From contig NC_073696.1 of NCBI RefSeq assembly GCF_029784165.1, positions 45,649,858-45,713,857 of the forward strand: 64,000 nt of DNA. The letters run 5' to 3'. Positions 11,557 to 21,799 of this stretch are shown one piece after another. The stretch's first letter is position 1. Each line of letters starts with the position of its first letter. The notes under the pieces are model-generated. The model ran no database searches, was not told the DNA's origin, and worked only from the letters and a program-made list of their open reading frames with translations. This DNA is from Wyeomyia smithii (lineage: Eukaryota > Arthropoda > Insecta > Diptera > Culicidae). The translations under genes were made by a program, and so were the position numbers.

Positions 11557-11885
11557 TATTCTTTTGTCTATTTGTCAGAATACCCGTATACGACGCTGGA
11601 GACACGAACACGAAGAGCCTAAATCTATGTTTAAAAAACAGAAAAGAACACCAGTCGAAACACAAATAGATCGTATATCTTAATTAGTTTTAAGCAAGAA
11701 TTGTATTTCCCTCCTCTCACCTTAAATCCCCACTAGCTCGTAGTCGGCCGCGAGAATAAATTAAAGGCCTCCCTCTTTTCCTTGCTAACGTAGAATTAAT
11801 ACGAATTGTACTTGGCTCAGTAAAACAGAAAATGTATCGTGCCGTGTCAAATAAACTAATTTTAAACCTAAACATTAATCGAATT

Positions 11886-12479
11886 AAATTTTAAACACGT
11901 ATTTGGGTATGTGAACTGAATTTTGTTTGACTCAATAGTAATTTTATAGAAAGGCGTATAATTTTGGCATAGACATTATTCAAAACATTGTAGATCGTGA
12001 AACTTTGGTTGTACAGAAAAACTGTCTAAGAATGTATTGTCTGATTATGCCTTGTTGATGTCTTGTTAAAGTAATATACACCTAGAGACAAATTTGTTTT
12101 TACTTATAAAAACTCAAAATAAACACTAAATTTTTGTTCACTAATAATAAAGAGTTAAATCTTGAGAGCACTTAAAGCACGGAACTCTTTTTGCAGCTCT
12201 CTACGAACCCAGCGTGGAACAGATTATATAACTACTGCAAAAGAGGTGGTTAAAACCTGATAACGATGCAATCTTTTTCTACTAGCTGTAAACTGCTGAG
12301 TCATGCTTACAAGACGTATCAAGCAGCGATGATGTACAAAGACGGAATGTCTTCAGTAGCAATTGATAAAGAGATTCTCAAAGGTCGCAGTGTGAGTCAT
12401 CTGTTTCGTCATGACCAGTCACATCATTTTCAAATTCATTTGACAAATTCTAACATAAATTGACAATTATTAGAAATAG
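11886..12479. other. Noncoding interval after the I element
   Basis: AT-rich with no coding frame. It does not continue the CYP4 5' leader, so the orphan unit is truncated here as well. Confidence 0.4.
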
Positions 12480-12660
12480 CGCTTGCATAAACTTAGGTTG
12501 GGTTTACTGTTGCCAGAACGTGCACTGCAGAAAATGCTTATCAACTCACAACGACTTGAGCTTATTCGGAGATTACTAACGCTCAAAAAAGCTCAAAAAA
12601 AAAACAAAACCGCAACGTCATCATTATCATCATATTCTAACAGTTCGGCTAAAAAGTGTC
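12480..12660 (+). repeat. Duplicated CYP4 upstream segment (copy for gene B)
   Basis: Contains GAGCTTATTCGGAGATTACT, GCTCAAAAAAG and GTCATCATTATCATCAT, matching GAGCTTATTCGGAGATAACT and GTCATCGTTATCATTACG at 16700-16870 upstream of gene C. The tandem duplication unit therefore included far-upstream DNA, about 1.9 kb ahead of gene B and 0.9 kb ahead of gene C. Confidence 0.7.
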
Positions 12661-12994
12661 CGGATTTTTTGAGTAAAAACATTTTTTTGTTAACATTTAG
12701 TTATATGTTTCAAAACAGTCTCCTTCGGAGAATTTCCATTCTTTTCTATGCTTTTTGATTTAGTGTTTAATCTTTCATCACTGCTGACTCTATTTCTATT
12801 GAACATCAAGATCTGAGAAAAAAAGTTCAACGAGGAAGTGTCCATTTTTTAATAATCTATGTAATTTTTGAAGTAATAATATTACAAGCTTTGGTAACTG
12901 ATTGTGGCTTGTTCCAGACAGCCACGTTAAACTATAACATAATTCGATTATTTTTCAATGTTAATCCTAGTTGTAACAATTGTTTTGCTAACCA

Positions 12995-13483
12995 TTTCTG
13001 TCACCAGCTTGAACGAACAGTATTCTGCCGTGAGATGACAAAGTGACGTAAGTGCCATTTTCTCGAATATGAGTTTTTCATGTCAATTTGTTCTTTATCC
13101 GAAGACCTATCTTTTGGTATCTTCTTTTTCGTTGTTACTTATTCGTACGTTGCATAAAATCAAAAAAACAAAGTGACGTTGGCACACATTTCCATACAAA
13201 AGTGACGAGAAATTCTTTCGTTTTTGGGCCGTACTGAAAAACTGATCACTTGGATCTACGTCACAATGTCATATTACGGCAATATTGTTATCATGTTTGT
13301 AAACATCCTAAAATAAACGCAATGCACTGTCGCGCGTACTAACAAACTGACCGAAGGCACGGCCGGCCGGTTTATCACTCCGATAGCCGTTTGCAAATCG
13401 GTTATCAGCAGAGCTTATGATTAACGGTCTCACGAACGGCGTTTGCCGGCTGCGTTTGTTCTGTTTTGGCGTTCTTTTGACGT
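12995..13483 (+). promoter_or_regulatory. Putative promoter region of CYP4 gene B
   Basis: Conserved blocks shared with gene C and the orphan copy: TGTCACCAGCTTGAACGAACAGTATT at 12998-13023; GCGCGTACTAACAAACTGACC at 13333-13353; TATCAGCA at 13403-13410 followed by TTATGATTAACGG; and GCTGCGTTTGTTCTG near 13450. TATCAGCA is a candidate initiator because it is the best-conserved block in all three copies. In gene C it lies 124 bp before the ATG; here it is 960 bp away because repeats were inserted between. Function is inferred from conservation only. Confidence 0.45.
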
Positions 13484-13489
13484 AGAACT

Positions 13490-13735
13490 ACGTTTTACTT
13501 TAGCATACCACACAGGGACGCAAACTGAAAAACTGGGACGAAATTTGTCCCTTTTCAAATGCTTATAGGTCGGTTGGTTTTCAACCGATTTTCTTCATTC
13601 TTGCAGCAATCGATTGGAAAATTATACACGCATCTGCCCAAATGCAGAAAAATGTTGTTTGAATCTATGAACTATTGCACTATTGAAAATTGTCAAGCCT
13701 TGTTGAAATAAAAATAACGTCCTCTGATTGGTCGC
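13490..13735 (+). repeat. Dispersed repeat in the gene B leader
   Basis: Contains TCTTGCAGCAATCGATTGG, CAAGCCTTGTTGAAATAAAA and CCTCTGATTGGTCG. The same ordered blocks occur in opposite orientation at 22880-23090. It begins with GACGTAGAACTACG, a motif also seen near 44800. It is absent from the homologous leader of gene C, so it was inserted after the duplication. Confidence 0.65.
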
Positions 13736-13742
13736 TTGCTTG

Positions 13743-13995
13743 CTGTGTGTGTATGATATGGTATGATGTGTGTATGATATGGTGTGATGTGTATATGATA
13801 TGGTATGATGTGTGTATGGTATGATGATATGGTATGATGTGTGTATGGTATGATGATATGGTATGATGTGTGTGTGTAGGATATGATATAATGTGTGTGT
13901 GTGTTTGTATGATATGGTATGATGTGTATGTGTTTGTATGATATGGTATGATGTGTGTGTGTCTATAATATGGTATGATTTGTGTGTTTGTGCTG
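13743..13995 (+). repeat. Minisatellite, GTGTATGATATGGTATGAT-type units
   Basis: Imperfect tandem units of roughly 18-30 bp, built from TGTGTGTATG, ATATGGTATGATG and variants. The minus strand is open for 124 codons with a His/Tyr/Ser/Thr-rich translation, but that is a by-product of the repeat. Confidence 0.9.
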
Positions 13996-14081
13996 TGTAT
14001 GGTTTTTAACTCGTCACGTTCTGCTAACTGCTGAATCCGGTTCACGAAATTCACAACCCTACATTAGTAGACATTATAACT

Positions 14082-14188
14082 CATTACCCAAGTAAAAATA
14101 TTGGTTTTATCAGAGTTTTATAGCGCTCAATACAGCCAAAAAAGCGCTATAAAACTTTGATTAAACCAGTTTTGTTACTAGGGTAATG
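14082..14188. mobile_element. Foldback MITE (107 bp) in the gene B leader
   Basis: Arms of about 46 bp form a near-perfect inverted repeat: the left begins CATTACCCAAGTAA and runs to TTTTATAGCGCT; the right is its complement, ending TTACTAGGGTAATG. It is absent from the gene C leader. Confidence 0.8.
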
Positions 14189-14362
14189 AAACACTCGATG
14201 CATTTGTTAATAGTGTACGTAGTTCTTCGTCATTTATGCGGTCGTGTCTTGGATACAACCTCCTACTTTTTTTTGAAACTTTGAAACTTTGAAATTTTGA
14301 ATTTTTTTTTGAAGTATTCGTACATCAATCCAGTGAGGTAGCTGCCAAAAACTCCAAACAAG

Positions 14363-16246
14363 ATGTTATTGATTTTTTCGATAATTTTTGCCACCATCGG
14401 CTATGTGTTGTCGAACTATCTTCGAACCCGTCAGCGGATGCTCAATATACGGTCGCACTTTGGTGGTCCTAAATCATATTATTTCTTGGGAAATATGTTA
14501 ATGTTTGCTGGCAAGAGTATACCCGGTCAGTGTTATGGATGAATGTTTTAGTCGAAAAGTGTCACACTTACGATGAGTACTTTTTTTTTCGTAGAGATAT
14601 TCGAGATACTGATAGGTATGCATGATGTTCACGGGGAGGATATTGCTATACTTGCGCCTTTCAATGAATTGATATTGGACTTATCTGGTTCGAAAAATGT
14701 CGAAAAGGTTCTGCTGGCGAAGTCTATCCGCAAGTCGTTTGCCTATGATTTCGTTGAACCCTGGCTAGGCAAAGGCTTATTAATTTCAACCGGCGAGAAA
14801 TGGTTCCAAAGAAGAAAGATCATCACTCCGACATTTCACTTCAAGGTGTTGGAAAACTTTTTGGAAGTGTTCAACAACGAAGCGGACATTCTGGTGTCTA
14901 AGCTCAAGCGCCACGCAGGCAAGGAGGAGTTTTTTTTATAGGGTGAGGAGTTTGTAATGATTTATTTATGTACTTAAATATCTATTCAGAATTAGTATTG
15001 TGTGTTCTGCCACAAATGGTGACATTTCAATTATTATTATTGAATGTTATTAGCTTTCGCAGTTAAGATAATGTAATTGTAGGAAAATTATTAAACCTAC
15101 TTGTCAAAAGAGGAGTTAGATATCTATGATAACGTCACCTTGTATGCTCTGGACAGTATTTGTGGATGGTATAGAAGGTGGCATTAGATTAAAAATTTTA
15201 TTAAATTTTATTTTAATTTAGCTACTTCAATGGGAGTCCAAATTCACGCTCAGGACGACCCAGAAAACGAGTATGCAACAGTGGTTAAGCAAATGAGCAC
15301 TTTCATAATGCGTCGAGTATTTAGCCTTCTTCGTACATTCCCGTCACTTTTTTTCCTGTACCCTTACGCGAGAGAACAAAAACAAGTGATTTTGAAACTG
15401 CATAATTTCACCAATTCGGTTATTGATTCCCGAAGAAAAATGCTTGATCAGGAAAAAGCCGATAACAAGGTTGCGTTCGATGTTCATGAAGAAGGCATGT
15501 TTTCAAAGCGAAAGCTTACCTTCCTTGATTTACTACTGAACGTAACCGTAGAGAGTAAACCTCTGATCCGTGAGGATATTCGAGAAGAGGTGGATACATT
15601 CATGTTCGAAGGTCATGACACAACCACGTCGGGCATTTCTTTCACGATGTGGCATTTGGCCAGATATCAGGATATTCAGCAGCGGTTGTACGATGAAATT
15701 ATTCGAGTTTTGGGAAAAGACCAAACCGCCGGACAACTGACGAACATGCAGATCCGGGAGCTTGAGTACCTAGATATGGTCGTAAAAGAATCACTACGTC
15801 TGATGCCTCCAGTACCATTTATTGGACGAACTCTCGTAGAGGACATGGAAATGAGTAAATAAATAACAAATGGTTATTAAGCTTACAGCTCAAGCTAGAA
15901 CTTTTCAGATGGCGTCATCATCCCAGCCGGTACGACGATTACAATCAAGATCATTAACATTCACCGTAATCCGAAAATCTGGCCCGAGCCAGAGAAGTTC
16001 GATCCGGAACGGTTCTCCAAGTCGAATGAAAGCACCCGTGGTCCGTACGATTATGTACCGTTCAGTGCGGGATCACGCAGCTGCATCGGACAACGATACG
16101 CCATGATGGAACTGAAGGTGACACTTATTAAACTGCTAGCTAACTACAGGGTGCTCCCGGGAGAATCAATGGCGACCATGAAAGTCAAAACGGACCTGGT
16201 GCTTCGTCCAGATACGATAATTCCCATCAAACTTTTGGAGCGCTGA
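14363..16246 (+). pseudogene. CYP4: Cytochrome P450, CYP4 family (gene B), disrupted
   Basis: Same four-exon plan as gene C. Exon 1 is 14363-14525 (MLLIFSIIFATIGYVL membrane anchor), exon 2 is 14595-15164, exon 3 is 15222-15854 and exon 4 is 15909-16246. Exon 2 holds a 186-bp insertion; subtracting it restores exactly the 384-bp length of gene C exon 2. The insertion brings an in-frame TAG (14939-14941) after LKRHAGKEEF. The exon 2 donor is GA instead of GT at 15165. Exons 3 and 4 are open and keep the CYP4 signature, KESLR, ERF and FSAGSRSCIG. Few other lesions suggests recent inactivation; rescue by altered splicing cannot be excluded. No AATAAA overlaps the stop, unlike genes A and C. Confidence 0.85.
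14932..15109. mobile_element. 178-bp insertion in exon 2 of CYP4 gene B
   Basis: Flanked by direct repeats GAGGAGTT at 14924-14931 and 15110-15117, the 8-bp size typical of hAT and some other DNA transposons. The termini show no clear inverted repeat beyond TTTT..AAAA, so the class is unassigned. A further GAGGAGTT lies inside at 14945-14952. The body is AT-rich and noncoding. Confidence 0.7.
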
Positions 16247-16699
16247 GAGAAAATTACTGGAAAATTTTTTATTTTTGGATGAAATTCTACTGTGGACTAG
16301 ATTTGACACTATTAACATGTGTTTTTCCAATCTGCCGTTGTATAAAAGCTTCTTCAGAGTTTTGAGTACATATATTTTTGCGCAGACTTACAGAAAATGT
16401 GTACGAGAGCAACCCTGTAGGCAGATTTTTTGGGGTTTCATGCGGTGGCAAAAGTTTTACAATTCTACATCTCAATATTTTGTCAAACGAGAACCGTTAT
16501 GAGGTGTGTTTGAAATTGTAACCAAAATTTAAATCGAGGAAAGCGCAAGTTTGATGATCGAAGTACACTGATATGATTAATGCTGAAAGCTTATAAAATT
16601 TATTATTTTACGTAGAAATAAACCGTTTCTCCCTCTGTACACAAATTCAAATAGAGAAGAGACTTGTTAATCACTATAACACTTTGAACAAATTTGGGC
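16247..16699. other. 3' flank of gene B
   Basis: AT-rich noncoding DNA. The first AATAAA is near 16616, well downstream of the stop. Confidence 0.4.
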
Positions 16700-16870
16700 T
16701 GCATTCTATACTGTTTGCCAAATGTGCACTAGATGGAGAACTTACCAGCTCAAAACAACCTGAGCTTATTCGGAGATAACTCAATAGCAACGCATGGAGC
16801 ACAAGGAACGAACAAAAACGCTAAGTCATCGTTATCATTACGTTCCATTGCGCTAAGATTCAGTAGTTCT
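16700..16870 (+). repeat. Duplicated CYP4 upstream segment (copy for gene C)
   Basis: Homologous to 12480-12660, with the same GAGCTTATTCGGAGAT core and GTCATCGTTATCATTACG block. It marks the left part of the duplication unit that carries gene C. Confidence 0.7.
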
Positions 16871-17339
16871 GGTTATGTTTTTTTTTTCACACTAACTTTC
16901 ATACGGAATAATAATATACTTGAGAACTATTTGGCCAAAGTCAATATCATAAATTTGAGTTACTGTAGATAAGATATTTTCACTCGGTACTCAGTATCAA
17001 TTCACTCAATAAATTTGATTACAGTTTAACAACTATAACTGAACGAACTGGAACTGTTAAAGAACATGTTGATCCTAGATTAAGCAATACAGTTGGTGTG
17101 AATGGGTGAGTGGTAAGATGGTATAGGTTATTTCTTACACTTTACAAATTGTTCAATTGCGATGTAAATGACACCGATTATATAATTTTTCTGAGATAGA
17201 TAGAATATTTTATTTTCACACCAGTTTTTTCTTGCGTTGCTATCAAGCGCATATAAAGATAAACCCCTTCAAAAGTGTGACATGAAACGGCTAATCTTTA
17301 TTGTTTATTGCCGTTGAATCATTCGTTCCGCTAACTATT

Positions 17340-17591
17340 CCTATCACCAGCTAGACATGAACAGTATTGTAATCTTGTTTGTACATATATGCATTACATT
17401 ACCACGCGTACCTGCAAGTTGACCACCGCTGGCTGTTTATCTCCTTGATTGCCGCTCTCGAATCCACTATCAGCATAGTAAATGATTAGCGGACTGGCTG
17501 CGTTCGTTCTGCTTGGCGGTCTCTCGTGAAACCAGTTGTTAATTGTACACCAATCGAGTGAGATACTGAGCTGCCGAAAACTCCCAACAGG
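17340..17591 (+). promoter_or_regulatory. Putative promoter and 5' leader of CYP4 gene C
   Basis: Carries the compact form of the block order shared with gene B and the orphan copy: TATCACCAGCT near 17342, ACGCGTACCTGCAAGTTGACC near 17404, TATCAGCA at 17468-17475 followed by ATGATTAGCGG, then GCTGCGTTCGTTCTG. The ATG follows 124 bp after TATCAGCA without inserted repeats. No clear TATA box at the expected spacing was seen, so an initiator-driven promoter is plausible. Confidence 0.45.
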
Positions 17592-19299
17592 ATGTTATTG
17601 ATTTTATCGCTTATTTTCGCTACCATCGGCTATGTGCTGTTTAACTATCATCGAACCCGTCAGCGGATGCTTAAAATACGGTCACACTTTGGCGGCCCTG
17701 ATTCGCATTACTTTTGGGGAACTATGCCAAAGTTTGTTGGCAAGAGTATACCCGGTTAGTGTTTTGGTTGAAGGTTATGTCGAAAAGTATTTCACTAACA
17801 AAGATTCCATTTTTTTTTCTTGTAGAGATATTCGAGATTGTGTCAGGTATGCATGATATTCACGGCGAAGATATTGCCATACTTGCAGCTTTCAATGAAC
17901 TGGTGCTGGACTTATCTAGTTCGAAAAATGTCGAAAAGGTTCTACTGGCGAAGTCGATCCGAAAATCGTTTGCCTATGATTTTTTCGTTCCGTGGCTTGG
18001 CACAGGTTTGTTAATTTCAACCGGCGAGAAATGGTTCCAGAGAAGAAAGATCATCACTCCAACATTTCACTTCAAAATGTTGGAAAACTTTTTGGAAGTG
18101 TTCAACAGTGAAGCGGACATTCTGGTGACCAAACTCAAGCGTCATGCGGGAAAAGATGAGTTTGATATCTATGATTACATCACATTGTATGCACTGGACA
18201 GCATTTGTGGTCAGTGTAGTTGAATGAAGTAGATTTGAAAGTTTACTAAACATTATTTTCAAAACTATTTAGCCACTTCAATGGGAGTTCAAGTTCACGC
18301 TCAGGACGACCCACATAATGAGTACGCAACGGCAGTCAAGCAAATGAGCACTTTTATATTACGGCGCGTGTTTAGCGTTCTGCGTTCTTTTCCATCGCTT
18401 TTTTTCTTGTATCCCTACGCGAGAGAACAGAAACAAGTGATTTCGAAACTGCATAATTTCACCAACTCAGTGATTGGTCCTCGAAGACAAATACTGGAAC
18501 AGGAGAAAGCCGATAACAAGGTAGCATTCGATGTTCATGAAGAAGACATGTATTCAAAGCGGAAGCTTACGTTTCTTGATTTACTACTGAACGTTACCGT
18601 AGAGGGTAAACCTCTGAGCCGTGAGGATATTCGAGAAGAGGTGGATACATTTATGTTCGAAGGCCATGACACAACCACATCCGGCATTTCTTTCACGATG
18701 TGGCATTTGGCTAAATATCAAGATATTCAGCAGCGGGTATATGAAGAAATTATTCGTGTTCTGGGAAAAGATAAAACCGCAGGACAACTGACGAATATGC
18801 AGATTCAGGAGCTTGAGTACCTAGATATGGTCGTGAAGGAATCACTACGTCTGATGCCTCCAGTACCATTTATTGGACGAACTCTCGTAGAGGACATGGA
18901 GATGAGTGAGTATATGCTAGATGGTTATTTAGGATTCATAACCTAAGCCAAAACTTTTCAGATGGCATCATCATCCCAGCCGGTACAACGATTTCAATCA
19001 AGATCTACAACATCCATCGTAATCCGAAAATCTGGCCCAACCCGGAGAAGTTTGAACCGGAACGGTTCTCCAAGTCGAACGAAAGCACCCGTGGTCCGTA
19101 CGACTATATACCTTTCAGTGCGGGATCACGCAACTGCATCGGACAACGATACGCCATGATGGAACTGAAGGTGACATTGATTAAACTACTAGCTAATTAC
19201 AAAATACTTCCGGGAGAGTCGATGGCGAACATGAAAGTCAAATCGGACCTGGTGCTTCGTCCGGATACGGTCATTCCCATCAAACTGTTGGAACGTTGA
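17592..19299 (+). CDS. CYP4: Cytochrome P450, CYP4 family (gene C), complete
   Basis: Endoplasmic-reticulum haem monooxygenase that uses electrons from NADPH-P450 reductase; the substrate is not predictable. Exons are 17592-17754, 17826-18209, 18273-18905 and 18962-19299, with GT..AG introns of 71, 63 and 56 bp, all phase 1; the sum is 1518 bp or 505 residues, normal for CYP4. Residues 1-18 form the membrane anchor. Further motifs are WFQRRK (124-129), the CYP4 signature EVDTFMFEGHDTT (305-317, Glu312 being the residue that links to haem covalently in several CYP4s), ExxR (Glu372/Arg375), FEPERF (424-429), and FSAGSRNCIG with haem ligand Cys452. The start is supported by the ATG shared with gene B. 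Closely related to genes A and B, from tandem duplication. From memory nearest to mosquito CYP4H/CYP4C; unverified. Confidence 0.95.
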
Positions 19300-19304
19300 A
19301 TAAA
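19299..19304 (+). terminator. Polyadenylation signal of CYP4 gene C
   Basis: AATAAA overlaps the last base of the stop codon, exactly as in gene A. A second ATAAA-type signal lies near 19373. Confidence 0.5.
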
Positions 19305-20276
19305 ATTATCTTTGTACATGCTCGTGGTATTATAGATCGTCATTTCACCGAACGGGTTTTTTAAATAGATCAAATAAAAAGTTGTGCCCCAAAAAAGCTA
19401 AAAAAACACTCAAAACTTTCAACAAAATATGTCTTGAAACATTAAGTTTCCAATGTACCTTTTCATTAAGAAAAAAATGGGATGAAGTATCTAAATTCAT
19501 GCGTTCGAAATATCATCTTTCAGTATTCCTATGATAAACTTCGCGTTAACAGAATCCCTAATAACGTTTGCCATTTTTAGTTTCTTGCTGGGTCATGCAA
19601 AGCGTACGCTGCATTAAAACTTTTGTCATCCTTTCAGTCCTAAAATATCTTGGCGTTATCTCTGACAGTGCGAGTAAAGTATTCCTTGTGATTAAATAAA
19701 CAATGAAAAGCTGATTCAACACTCAAAACTAGACGGTTCATGTGTTGTCAAAATGAGTCAACTTTTCATTGAATGCATTTACTAGTGCCCGCTATCGCAC
19801 AGAGACTGCATTTCAATAAAGTGCCTCACTGCATCAGCTGCTATCGATGCTAAATCCGCTGCAACTGCTACGCTATCCGTAGCCATGCTAATGTTTTGGC
19901 CACTATACGCTGCTATTGGAAAAGTTCACTCTCTAGCAATTTTTCATGCAAATGTGTTCTTTGATTTATCAGTTATCGTTCAACTAACTCCACTCGCGTA
20001 CAAGTTTTCCATAGAAACGCTGCTGATTGTTTTTCGCTTCTAAGAGTTCCGAATACCATAGAAGGAGACTGAATGATTCAAACACGATAGTATTTATTGT
20101 ATCCAAGTTCACTTGCATTCAACATTATCGCGAGAAGCTTCGAGATATTATCGCCATTGATACAAAATTATGAATCCAAATGAACGTTAGATTGTGTTCA
20201 ATTGTTTGCTTGTCGGAGCAAATAGGTCTCATCAATGCTTACGGAAATTGTAGCATGGCGCATTAGCATCTGATAC

Positions 20277-20530
20277 TTGAAATCACCAAGAATCATCGTG
20301 GTATATCATGGTGAAAGCACGATGTGGAGTAGCCGAATTACGCCTACAAGCAACCAACATTTGAAAGAATCATTGCGATCGCTTGAGTGCAATCGTTTAC
20401 GATTCTTTCGTGAAACACTCGCTATATGTTGCTCGCTCCGCCTAAAGCAGGCAATACTGAAACAAAATCATCAAAGAAAGCTTCCATATATTTCTTTGCT
20501 CTAAGTTGTCTCTTGCAAGCTTGAGAATGT
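20277..20530 (-). pseudogene. Eroded coding fragment, homologous to 56985-57110
   Basis: Minus-strand translation contains CKRQLRAKKYMEAFFDDFVS, nearly the same as CKRQLRAKKFMVAFFGDFVS in the minus strand at 57.0 kb. Two copies with conserved reading suggest remnants of one mobile-element protein; the family is not established. Stops interrupt the rest. Confidence 0.45.
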
Positions 20531-20776
20531 GTAACTTTTAATAGCGATGGTTTGCTAGGATTGAAAGCTTATAAATAGCACGTTCAGAAATGATACCCGA
20601 AAGATTGTTATGCGATACGAGTTTTTCCATCCTTGGCACCATCCATTGCCATGCCACAGCTGTGGCCGCTATCCGCCTGGTATCCACTGCACTGCTACTG
20701 CTGCTGCTAAGGGAAGACTGCTGTTGTCGCTGTCTAGAACTATTATGAGCGGCTTCGACTGAAACAGGCTCTTATA

Positions 20777-20848
20777 TAGGGATGGAAAACCTATAGTTGT
20801 CATCGAAAACTATCGATAGCCATTTCTATCGATAATTCCCATCCTTAG
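20777..20848. mobile_element. Small palindromic element with TATCGATA motifs (copy 1)
   Basis: Begins AGGGATGGAAAA and ends TTCCCATCCTTA, giving short inverted ends, with ACTATCGATAGCC and CTATCGATAAT inside. It follows the TATA-like sequence in repeat copies 1 and 2 but is absent from copy 3, so it behaves as an insertion. Confidence 0.5.
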
Positions 20849-20885
20849 GCCTCTGTCATAGTGAACGCGAACGTGAGCGATGGGG

Positions 20886-20955
20886 CGAGAAACTTGCCGT
20901 AGGTAAATGAACAGCCGTAAAGAGAGCTGTTTACTTACCTACGGCGAGTTTCTCG
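20886..20955. repeat. 30-bp-arm hairpin
   Basis: Left arm 20886-20915 starts CGAGAAACTTGCCGTAGG; right arm 20926-20955 is its near-perfect complement, ending CCTACGGCGAGTTTCTCG, with a 10-bp loop. It is present only in repeat copy 1 and is probably a foldback MITE core. Confidence 0.8.
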
Positions 20956-21555
20956 TATAGCAAATTTAAAATGGCAAGGTCTATGATTCTGTCGACCGTG
21001 CTTGGGAAGCAATCATATTAACGACTAATCAGATCAGTCAAATTTCGCGCTTCAACAAGGATTGACCATTTTCAATAATATAGTTGCTTGTCATGATTCG
21101 GACTTGATAATTTTTGAATTTCGATTATGCGAAAAATTAATTTTTATGCTAATAATGAAGCATTTCGGATGTTGTGCTCATGACTGAAGGAAAAGATAAT
21201 TCAGTACGATCTGAGACATGGAGATGAAGCCAAATATATATGTTCCAAATTTCTTGGAAGTGTAAATTGATTTAAGAGAAAATATCAACTCTTCAATTAG
21301 GTTTCTATTTCATTCTGAGAAGGATGAATTTGCTAGTGTGCCTGCTATCGCTCAGAGACAGCATTTCACTAAAATGCCCCACTGCATCAGCTGGCCTTGC
21401 TTATATGGATGCTGAGACCAACGTCAACCGCCGTGCTATCCCCGTTGCCACAGTAGTGGACGCTTCCGTTGCCATTGGTATCCGCTGCCCTGCATCACCT
21501 GGTCCTGGTCCTGTCGCAGTCTAGAATTATAATGAGTGGCTCTGGGTGAAACAGT

Positions 21556-21653
21556 CTCTTATATAGGGATGAAGAATCTATCGATAGTTGTCGATAGTAG
21601 TAGGAAATTATCGATAACTATTGATAGCTATTTTAGTCGATATTTCCCATCCT
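21556..21653. mobile_element. Small palindromic element with TATCGATA motifs (copy 2)
   Basis: Same position in repeat copy 2 as 20777-20848 in copy 1: begins AGGGATGAAGAATC, contains several TATCGATA and TCGATAG motifs, and ends TTTCCCATCC. It is longer and more diverged than copy 1. Confidence 0.5.
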
Positions 21654-21799
21654 TTCTCTTTTACAGACAAATAGCAAATTTTAAATGACAAGGTCTATGA
21701 TTCCGTCGACCGTGCTTGGGAAGCAATCATATTAACGACTAATCAGATCAGTCGAATTTTGCGCTTCAACAAGGTTTGGCCATTTTCAATAATATAGTT

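Larger units (their letters stand above)
5779..11871 (+). mobile_element. I-clade non-LTR retrotransposon, full length, decayed
   Basis: A 6.1-kb element flanked by a perfect 14-bp target-site duplication, ACATTAATCGAATT, at 5765-5778 and 11872-11885. Order: 5' UTR with simple repeats (5779-6515), gag-like ORF1 with three zinc knuckles, and ORF2 with apurinic endonuclease, reverse transcriptase and RNase H. The RNase H domain and three-knuckle Gag place it in the I clade (as in MosquI); the exact family is unverified. It inserted beside the orphan CYP4 flank. Both ORFs carry stops and frameshifts, so it is immobile by itself. The 3' UTR (11557-11871) carries AATAAA-type signals. Confidence 0.92.

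Noticed and set aside
13680..14054. Minus-strand ORF of 124 codons rich in His, Tyr, Ser and Thr
   Set aside because: It is the translation of a minisatellite; composition and periodicity come from the repeat.
14595..15164. The 186-bp segment as a genuine extra intron of gene B
   Set aside because: No GT donor lies at the left junction before the in-frame TAG; the direct repeats fit an insertion better. Unusual splicing remains possible.
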